This document shows positions 1 to 4,318 of a stretch of 5,677 nucleotides of DNA, in pieces. The position numbers and the translations under genes are program-made. How positions within the stretch are numbered: position 1 is the first letter of the stretch; every line of letters begins with the position of its first letter. The DNA lies in the NCBI GenBank assembly GCA_023249835.1, contig JAHFBY010000147.1, positions 1 through 5,677 of the forward strand, in the 5' to 3' direction. Under the pieces are notes generated by a model. That model was not told where the DNA came from. It saw only the letters and a list, made by a program, of their open reading frames with translations, and did no database searches. The stretch is from Elusimicrobiota bacterium (GTDB lineage Bacteria > Elusimicrobiota > Elusimicrobia > 2-02-FULL-39-32).

Positions 1-989
1 CCATCACAATCGACATTCAAGCCAAACAAGAGGGTTCTCTGTCTATCTTGCGCGCCTCTGGGTCTATTTTAAAATCTCCGGGATTCTTAAAGGTCTATGA
101 CGATGATACTGATCAAGACCATCCCAAAAAACAAGCGGAAAAACTGCCCGAACTTTTTGAAAATGAAAATCTCACCTTTTACCGCACAGTGCCGCAGCAA
201 CATTTTACCGAACCGCCCCCGCGCTATAATGAAGCCAGCCTCATCCGAATGTTGGAAGAAAACGGCATTGGCCGCCCCTCCACTTATGCCCCTATTGTAG
301 ATACGATCCTTACCCGCGGTTATGTGCGGCTGCAAGAAAAAAAATTCTTTCCGACCCAGTTGGGCCGCGTGGTCAACGATCAGTTAATCAGACATTTTTC
401 AGAAATTGTGGACGCTGGGTTCACCGCGCGCATTGAAGAAAAACTAGACAATATCGCTGAAAATGGAATTCCGTGGAGCTCTGTTGTTCAAGAATTTTAC
501 GATCCTTTTCAAAAGGATTTGGAGGCCGCACAGTCGGCAATGGAGAAAGTGGACGTCTCTCCAAAAGACTCGGGCGAAAAATGTATCAATTGCCAAGGAC
601 GCATTCTCTTGCGCGAAAGTCGTTTCGGACAATACCTTTGCTGCGAAAATTTTCCGCGGTGCCAATTTAAAATTTCACTTGACCCTCAGGGCAAAAAAAT
701 AGTCCACGAAACAACGGACGAAAAATGCGCCAAATGCAATAGCCCCATGGCCATTAAACAAGGCCGCCGCGGACGCTTTTTAGCATGTACCGCTTATCCT
801 AAATGCCGCAACATCATCGGTTTAGATAAAGATGGGAACAAAATTATTCGGCCAGATCCGATTGTAACCGACAAATTATGCCAGAAATGTAAGCGCCCCA
901 TGCTTTTGCGGGTAGGTAAACGGGGCCCTTTTTTGGCTTGCTCTGGATTCCCTAAATGTCGAAACATTCAAAAAGCCCCGAGTGAATGA
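1..989 (+). CDS. topA: DNA topoisomerase I, C-terminal part (5' end outside window)
   Basis: Type IA topoisomerase, which relaxes negatively supercoiled DNA by cutting and passing one strand. The reading frame is open from base 3 to the TGA at 987-989, with no stop back to the window edge, so the true start lies upstream; the TTG at 48 is internal. The stretch at about 201-329 (HFTEPPPRYNEASL followed by ENGIGRPSTYAPI) is the highly conserved type IA core block. Three zinc ribbons of the topoisomerase C4 type follow, with cysteine codons at 582/591/642/660, 726/735/786/804 and 879/888/939/957; each has CxxC, a basic Gly/Arg-rich middle and a C-x5-C end. These bind DNA and contribute to strand passage in the family. 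The active-site tyrosine and TOPRIM domain would be upstream and are not visible. The xer gene follows after 3 nt. Confidence 0.97.
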   Translation, partial: ITIDIQAKQEGSLSILRASGSILKSPGFLKVYDDDTDQDHPKKQAEKLPELFENENLTFYRTVPQQHFTEPPPRYNEASLIRMLEENGIGRPSTYAPIVDTILTRGYVRLQEKKFFPTQLGRVVNDQLIRHFSEIVDAGFTARIEEKLDNIAENGIPWSSVVQEFYDPFQKDLEAAQSAMEKVDVSPKDSGEKCINCQGRILLRESRFGQYLCCENFPRCQFKISLDPQGKKIVHETTDEKCAKCNSPMAIKQGRRGRFLACTAYPKCRNIIGLDKDGNKIIRPDPIVTDKLCQKCKRPMLLRVGKRGPFLACSGFPKCRNIQKAPSE

Positions 990-992
990 CCT

Positions 993-1895
993 TTGATCTT
1001 CGATAACCCCGAAATATTGCAGAAACGGTTTCTCTTATATTTGCGCGCGGAAAAAAATATTTCTGCGCACACTTTTATCGCCTATAAACAGGACTTGTCT
1101 GATTTTTTTTCCTTTTTTGGAGACCTTGCTCCAGACCTTGCGGACTTTCGTAAATGCCGATTGGCTGTGCGCGAATACTGGTCAAGCCTGTCGCGCCGGG
1201 AATTAAAAACCTCGTCTATTTTACGCAAACTGTGCTCATTGCGTTCTTTTTTTCGATTTTTAGTGCGGGAAAAACATATGGACTCTAACCCCTTCCTTAC
1301 GTTGAAACTTCCTAAAAAAGCACAAACTCTGCCGGATTTTATGACGGAGAAAGAAGTTGACTCTCTTTTTTCCATTGTTGAGCGAACCCGGTCTAGGCAC
1401 ATGTTCCGCGATAAAGCTATCTTAGAACTGTTATATGCCTCTGGCCTTCGCATTCATGAAGCCATGAACTTAAATATTGAAGATTTGGACCTTTGGAACG
1501 GAATGGTCCGGATTTTAGGCAAAGGAAACAGGGAACGTATGCTGCCTATCGGAACTAGCGCGACTAAGGCAGTAGAACGATATCTAAATGCGCGCGCAGC
1601 AGAATTACCGAAAAAAGGAGCTCTTTTTTTAAATCCACAACGTAAAAGGTTAACGACTCGCGGAGCGCGGAAAATTATTGGACGATGGGCTGGAAATTCA
1701 GGACTCTCGCGCAAAGTGCACCCGCATATGTTCCGACACTCCTTTGCTACCCATTTATTAGACCGCGGCTGCGACCTGCGTACAGTACAAGAACTCTTAG
1801 GTCACAAAAGTTTAAACAGCACTCAACTCTACACGCACACGACCTTAGAAAGATTGCGCAAAGTATACAACCAAGCTCATCCGCGCGCTTTATAA
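993..1895 (+). CDS. xerC: Tyrosine site-specific recombinase, XerC/XerD type
   Basis: Protein of 300 residues, the usual Xer length. Family role: resolves chromosome dimers at dif sites with a partner recombinase. The N-terminal SAM-like core-binding domain spans roughly residues 5-95, and the catalytic domain roughly 115-295. All catalytic residues are visible: Arg153 (ASGLR), Lys177 (GKGNR), His245 and Arg248 (HMFRH), His271 (LLGHKS) and the nucleophile Tyr280 (QLYTH). The ending NQAHPRA is typical of Xer proteins and somewhat closer to XerC; neighbouring topA also fits XerC, but XerD or a single-Xer system cannot be excluded. The start is TTG at 993, chosen because it places MIFDNPEILQKRFLLYL where Xer N-termini begin; the first in-frame ATG would remove 95 residues. 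There is no clear Shine-Dalgarno sequence, and translation is probably coupled to topA, whose stop ends 3 nt upstream. Confidence 0.95.
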   Translation: MIFDNPEILQKRFLLYLRAEKNISAHTFIAYKQDLSDFFSFFGDLAPDLADFRKCRLAVREYWSSLSRRELKTSSILRKLCSLRSFFRFLVREKHMDSNPFLTLKLPKKAQTLPDFMTEKEVDSLFSIVERTRSRHMFRDKAILELLYASGLRIHEAMNLNIEDLDLWNGMVRILGKGNRERMLPIGTSATKAVERYLNARAAELPKKGALFLNPQRKRLTTRGARKIIGRWAGNSGLSRKVHPHMFRHSFATHLLDRGCDLRTVQELLGHKSLNSTQLYTHTTLERLRKVYNQAHPRAL

Positions 1896-1910
1896 TAAGG
1901 TTAATTAGAA

Positions 1911-1915
1911 AGGAG
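1911..1915 (+). promoter_or_regulatory. Ribosome binding site of the receiver gene
   Basis: AGGAG, 7 nt before the ATG at 1923. It selects that ATG over the one at 1918, which lies only 2 nt downstream and runs into a stop after two codons. This is the strongest translation signal in the plus-strand block, in contrast to the xer gene and smpB, which lack one. Confidence 0.85.
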
Positions 1916-1922
1916 ATATGGA

Positions 1923-2288
1923 ATGTTAGCTTTAATTATAGATGACGACATTGAAGTTATGGAACTCTTAAGTTCATTTTTAGAGCAAAACGGATTGGAT
2001 GTTGTGAAATCGTTTACTGCAGAAGATGGCATGAAGAAGTTCCAAACTCACCATCCGGAAGTGACCTTCCTTGACATCATGTTGCCCGACAAAAGCGGAC
2101 TGAACCTTTTGAAAGAAATGAAAAAGTGCAACAAGAACGCGCCCGTGATCATGGTTACAGGATTTAAAGACGCGGAAAACGTTGTGACCGCGTTTCGCGA
2201 AGGCGCTTTTGATTGTTTGCTTAAACCCTTTAACTACGAATATTTAAAAAATGATATTCTAACGCGGCTTAAAACGAGTAAAAAATAA
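1923..2288 (+). CDS. Stand-alone response regulator receiver (CheY-like) protein
   Basis: Single receiver domain of 121 residues with no output domain. The acidic pocket is Asp7-Asp8-Asp9 (IIDDDIE). The phospho-acceptor is Asp51 in FLDIMLPDKSG, the switch Thr is Thr79 (MVTG) and the conserved lysine is Lys101 in LLKPF. The protein should therefore accept phosphate from a histidine kinase and signal through protein contact, since nothing after the fifth helix could bind DNA. The position normally held by the switch Tyr/Phe, three residues before the lysine, is Cys98. The gene starts 27 nt after the xer gene and is probably in its operon. TATAAT at 1891-1896 could be an internal -10, but no -35 is recognisable. 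No kinase gene is in the window, so partner and pathway are unknown. Confidence 0.93.
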   Translation: MLALIIDDDIEVMELLSSFLEQNGLDVVKSFTAEDGMKKFQTHHPEVTFLDIMLPDKSGLNLLKEMKKCNKNAPVIMVTGFKDAENVVTAFREGAFDCLLKPFNYEYLKNDILTRLKTSKK

Positions 2289-2300
2289 AGCAGAAAAATG

Positions 2301-2384
2301 TGGGCGAGGTGGGATTTGAACCCACACGACGGTGAAGTCATAGGATCCTGAATCCTACGTGTCTGCCAGTTCCACCACTCGCCC
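2301..2384 (-). tRNA. tRNA-Leu (anticodon CAG)
   Basis: The minus strand read from 2384 to 2301 folds as a class II tRNA of 84 nt. The acceptor GGGCGAG pairs with CTCGCCC, with discriminator A at 2301. The D arm has GTG/CAC with GG in the loop. The anticodon stem TAGGA/TCCTA encloses the loop TTCAGGA, giving anticodon CAG (reads CUG). A long variable arm with a GAC/GTC stem is diagnostic for Leu/Ser/Tyr-type tRNAs. The T arm is GTGGG-TTCAAAT-CCCAC. The 3' CCA is not encoded (next bases are CAT), so the CCA-adding enzyme must supply it. It lies antisense between the receiver gene and smpB. Confidence 0.97.
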
Positions 2385-2387
2385 GCT

Positions 2388-2416
2388 TTTAGAGTCTGGT
2401 AATTAACCATTATAAT
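2388..2416 (+). promoter_or_regulatory. Probable smpB promoter, giving a leaderless or near-leaderless transcript
   Basis: A perfect -10 TATAAT lies at 2411-2416, preceded by a 17-bp spacer and a moderate -35 TTTAGA at 2388-2393 (4 of 6 consensus bases). A start point about 6-7 nt downstream of the -10 falls at 2422-2423, which is the smpB ATG. The spacer sequence has no Shine-Dalgarno match. The hexamer match and spacing are seen directly; use as a promoter is inferred. Confidence 0.6.
2409..2414 (-). promoter_or_regulatory. Possible leftward -10 element for tRNA-Leu
   Basis: The octamer ATTATAAT at 2409-2416 is its own reverse complement, so TATAAT also reads leftward over 2414-2409. A leftward start near 2402 would give the tRNA precursor a 5' leader of about 18 nt, a normal substrate for RNase P. 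No good -35 is seen at 16-18 bp on this strand, so strength is uncertain. Confidence 0.4.
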
Positions 2417-2421
2417 TTATT

Positions 2422-2877
2422 ATGAAAGAAAAACCGAGCAACACTATAAAATTAATTACTACCAACCGTAAAGCTCATTATCGATTTACAATTGTTGAAT
2501 CCTTTGAAGCCGGACTCATATTAATGGGCCATGAAGTAAAATCTCTCAGAAACGGACAGGGGAACATTCAAGAGGCCATCGTCCGCATACAAAATAATGA
2601 AATTTTTTTGTTTAACGCGCATATCTCACCTTACAAATTCTTAACCCATATAGATGTGGATCCTGCCCGTACAAGAAAGCTCCTCATGCATAAGAAAGAA
2701 ATAGAAAAAATTGGCAATAACGTTCAAGTCCAAGGTTTAAGCTTGGTGCCTTTAGAACTCTATTTCAAAGAAGGGGTTGTTAAACTTACTTTCGGCTTGG
2801 GTAAAGGCAAAAATACTCGAGATCGCCGTGAAGAGATTAAAGAACGGGACGATCAAAGGTCCATTCGATCAGTTTGA
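2422..2877 (+). CDS. smpB: SsrA-binding protein SmpB
   Basis: Protein of 151 residues, normal for SmpB, which binds tmRNA and the decoding centre of stalled ribosomes so that trans-translation can rescue them. Visible family landmarks are NRKAHYRF at 15-22, FEAGLILMGHEVKSLR at 28-43, the FLFNAHISPY strand at 63-71, DPARTRKLL at 80-88, and the basic tail GLGKGKNTRDRREEIKERD starting near 125. The tail becomes helical in the mRNA channel in known structures; the usual Asp-Lys-Arg is Asp-Arg-Arg here (134-136). The ATG at 2422 is the only sensible start, because an in-frame TAA sits at 2413-2415. There is no Shine-Dalgarno sequence, and a consensus -10 ends 5 nt before the ATG, implying leaderless translation. 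The ssrA gene is not in the window. The gene converges on the minus-strand TPR gene with a 39-nt gap. Confidence 0.97.
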   Translation: MKEKPSNTIKLITTNRKAHYRFTIVESFEAGLILMGHEVKSLRNGQGNIQEAIVRIQNNEIFLFNAHISPYKFLTHIDVDPARTRKLLMHKKEIEKIGNNVQVQGLSLVPLELYFKEGVVKLTFGLGKGKNTRDRREEIKERDDQRSIRSV

Positions 2878-2916
2878 CCTGGAAGTTTCATTTCGGGCAA
2901 AACATTAACTAAAAAA

Positions 2917-4206
2917 CTAACTTACAATCTTTTTAAACGGTTTAAGCGCCTTTAAACGGTTAAAATTTTTGTCCGCGCGAGCTTTAAGTTTTAAGGCAGC
3001 ATCTAAAACCACCGCATGTCCCAAATAGGATAAGGCCTCTCCTGAATTATTTAAGTTGGCAAAACAGACCGCTAATTGATAGTTATAAGCAGCCAGCATA
3101 TCCGGAGAAGTGTATGCCAAACCCTCTTGATAAGCGTTCAACGCATTCTTCCAATCCTTATTGCTAATAAAAAAATTGCCCCCTTCCATCCCTAATGACT
3201 CAATGGCGGTTTTCAATTCCGCATTGTTACCGGAAAGCGAATAGTCTAATTTTGCCTCCGCAATGGCGTCCGTATAGTTTTTTTGCGATTGATAAATTTT
3301 AGTTAATAAGGTATGGGCTGCTCGATAGTTAGAATCTTTTACTAATGCTGATTTGAGCACACTAATAGATTCATCAAACTTCCCCTGCTCAGAGAAGACT
3401 GATCCAAGCATATAATTATGATCCAACGTCCCGCGGCCTGCTTTCAAAAGAGATTCTAAGTTCTTTTGCGCTAGCGGTAAATCCTTAAGGTCATACGCCA
3501 ACTCCGCAGACCATTGGAGGACCTCCATATCCGCTGCATTTTGTTGCGCGCATTTTAAAAAGAGCTCCAAAGCTTTCTGCAAAGTCCCGGCTTCCCGATA
3601 GGTTAACCCTAACTCTTTAAGCGCGCTATAATGATCAGGCTTCTGCGCTAACAACTCATCAAAAACCTTTTGCGCCTGCGGCAAATTTTTGGACAACCGC
3701 AACTCTTGTCCGTACAAAAATTTGTACGCGCCCATATCCCTGGGATAGAGGTAAAGCGCCCAACTAAGCCGTTGGGCCGCTTCTGCATGCTTGCCAACTG
3801 CGGAAACGCTTTGCGCTTGACTTTTGAGCCAGGTCGGCGCAAAAAACCAAACTGCCCCTAATAAGATGAAAACCAAAGCAAGGAACAACCCAATAATTTT
3901 TATGCGCTTGTTAGACGCTTTTAATTCCGGCATTTGTGCGGATTGTGCGGGCTGCAAAATAGGCAAAGGATTAGGGGAGGCCGCAAGTTTTTGATTTACC
4001 AATGAACCAGGCGTTAACTTTACTGTTTTTTCATCCTGGGGAATAAGTTTCGATGTTTTTTCTTGTGGGGGCAGCGCGTTGATTTTTACTGTTTTTTCCA
4101 GGTCCCCAGATGGAGGTTGGGACGGTTGAGAAGATCCCGCTCCCGGCGCGCTTGGAATTCCTCCGGGAGTCAGTTTTACAGTTTTCTCATAGTCGCTATC
4201 AGCCAT
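2917..4206 (-). CDS. Membrane-anchored TPR protein with N-terminal EKTVKL-repeat tail
   Basis: Protein of 429 residues in three parts. Residues 1-98 are a Pro/Gln/Ser/Thr-rich, probably disordered tail with four copies of EKT(V/S)K(L/I), centred on Thr9, Thr39, Thr51 and Thr61. Residues about 104-123 form one hydrophobic helix (IIGLFLALVFILLGAVWFF) preceded by Lys/Arg at 100-103, which by the positive-inside rule puts the tail in the cytoplasm. Residues about 130-425 are helical TPR units, roughly seven or eight (for example 193-226 and 259-292), and would lie outside the membrane. TPR arrays usually scaffold protein complexes; the actual partner is unknown. There is no enzymatic motif and no cleavable signal peptide. 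The start is ATG with a perfect AGGAGG. It lies downstream of, and parallel to, the DUF2723-TPR gene, so a shared envelope role is plausible but unproven. Confidence 0.85.
   Translation of the reverse strand: MADSDYEKTVKLTPGGIPSAPGAGSSQPSQPPSGDLEKTVKINALPPQEKTSKLIPQDEKTVKLTPGSLVNQKLAASPNPLPILQPAQSAQMPELKASNKRIKIIGLFLALVFILLGAVWFFAPTWLKSQAQSVSAVGKHAEAAQRLSWALYLYPRDMGAYKFLYGQELRLSKNLPQAQKVFDELLAQKPDHYSALKELGLTYREAGTLQKALELFLKCAQQNAADMEVLQWSAELAYDLKDLPLAQKNLESLLKAGRGTLDHNYMLGSVFSEQGKFDESISVLKSALVKDSNYRAAHTLLTKIYQSQKNYTDAIAEAKLDYSLSGNNAELKTAIESLGMEGGNFFISNKDWKNALNAYQEGLAYTSPDMLAAYNYQLAVCFANLNNSGEALSYLGHAVVLDAALKLKARADKNFNRLKALKPFKKIVS
4015..4188 (-). repeat. Four EKT(V/S)K(L/I) motif repeats in the TPR protein tail
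   Basis: The six-residue motif is encoded at 4188-4171 (EKTVKL), 4098-4081 (EKTVKI), 4062-4045 (EKTSKL) and 4032-4015 (EKTVKL). The first and last copies share the longer EKTVKLTPG. Every copy keeps Glu-Lys-Thr, a Lys at Thr+2 and a Leu or Ile at Thr+3, while the linkers differ in length and composition. The differing linkers suggest selection on the motif rather than a recent DNA duplication. Confidence 0.85.
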
Positions 4207-4210
4207 GAAG

Positions 4211-4216
4211 CCTCCT
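4211..4216 (-). promoter_or_regulatory. Ribosome binding site of the TPR protein gene
   Basis: AGGAGG on the minus strand, 4 nt before the ATG at 4206-4204. It is a perfect Shine-Dalgarno core, slightly close to the start, and it fixes the start of the 429-residue protein. Confidence 0.85.
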
Positions 4217-4269
4217 AAATATACAAGAAATTATTGTCAATATACTTGATTCTAACAAATAAAACAGAA

Positions 4270-4301
4270 TTGAATCCAATTATTATAATTAATGAATTCA
4301 A
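4270..4301 (-). repeat. 32-bp imperfect AT-rich palindrome between the two TPR genes (terminator or operator)
   Basis: Fourteen of sixteen symmetric positions pair, one of them as G-T. The outer nine pairs are continuous (TTGAATTCA against TGGATTCAA on the minus strand) and the centre contains the self-complementary ATTATAAT. On the minus strand it begins 17 nt after the DUF2723-TPR stop codon and is followed by the T-rich TTCTGTTTTATTTG, so it could end that transcript. It could equally be an operator or promoter region for the downstream TPR gene. Low GC content makes it a weak hairpin. Confidence 0.5.
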
Positions 4302-4318
4302 AATGATCCTATGAAATT

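Noticed and set aside
987..989. Possibility that TGA is recoded as an amino acid in this organism, making topA-xer one gene
   Set aside because: SmpB and the DUF2723-TPR protein also end at TGA exactly where their families end, so TGA acts as a normal stop.
1082..1714. Long open frames antisense to the xer gene
   Set aside because: Their products show no family features and low-complexity Arg/Ser/Lys content, as expected for the complement of a real coding frame.
1891..1896. TATAAT overlapping the xer stop codon as a promoter for the receiver gene
   Set aside because: No -35 at 16-18 bp and no extended -10; it coincides with the codons TTA TAA. Kept only as a remark in the receiver entry.
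2275..2300. T-rich runs on the minus strand just after the tRNA, resembling a terminator tail
   Set aside because: No GC-rich hairpin other than the tRNA itself precedes them, so I cannot support a distinct terminator feature.
2878..2916. Gap between convergent smpB and the TPR gene examined for a bidirectional terminator
   Set aside because: Only a direct repeat (AACTAA twice) and very weak stems are present; no convincing hairpin with a T-run.
4218..4240. Perfect -35 TTGACA (minus strand, 4240-4235) upstream of the TPR protein gene, with TATATT at 4223-4218
   Set aside because: The spacer is only 11 bp, too short for a sigma-70 promoter; at 17 bp the next hexamer is TAGGAG, part of the ribosome binding site.
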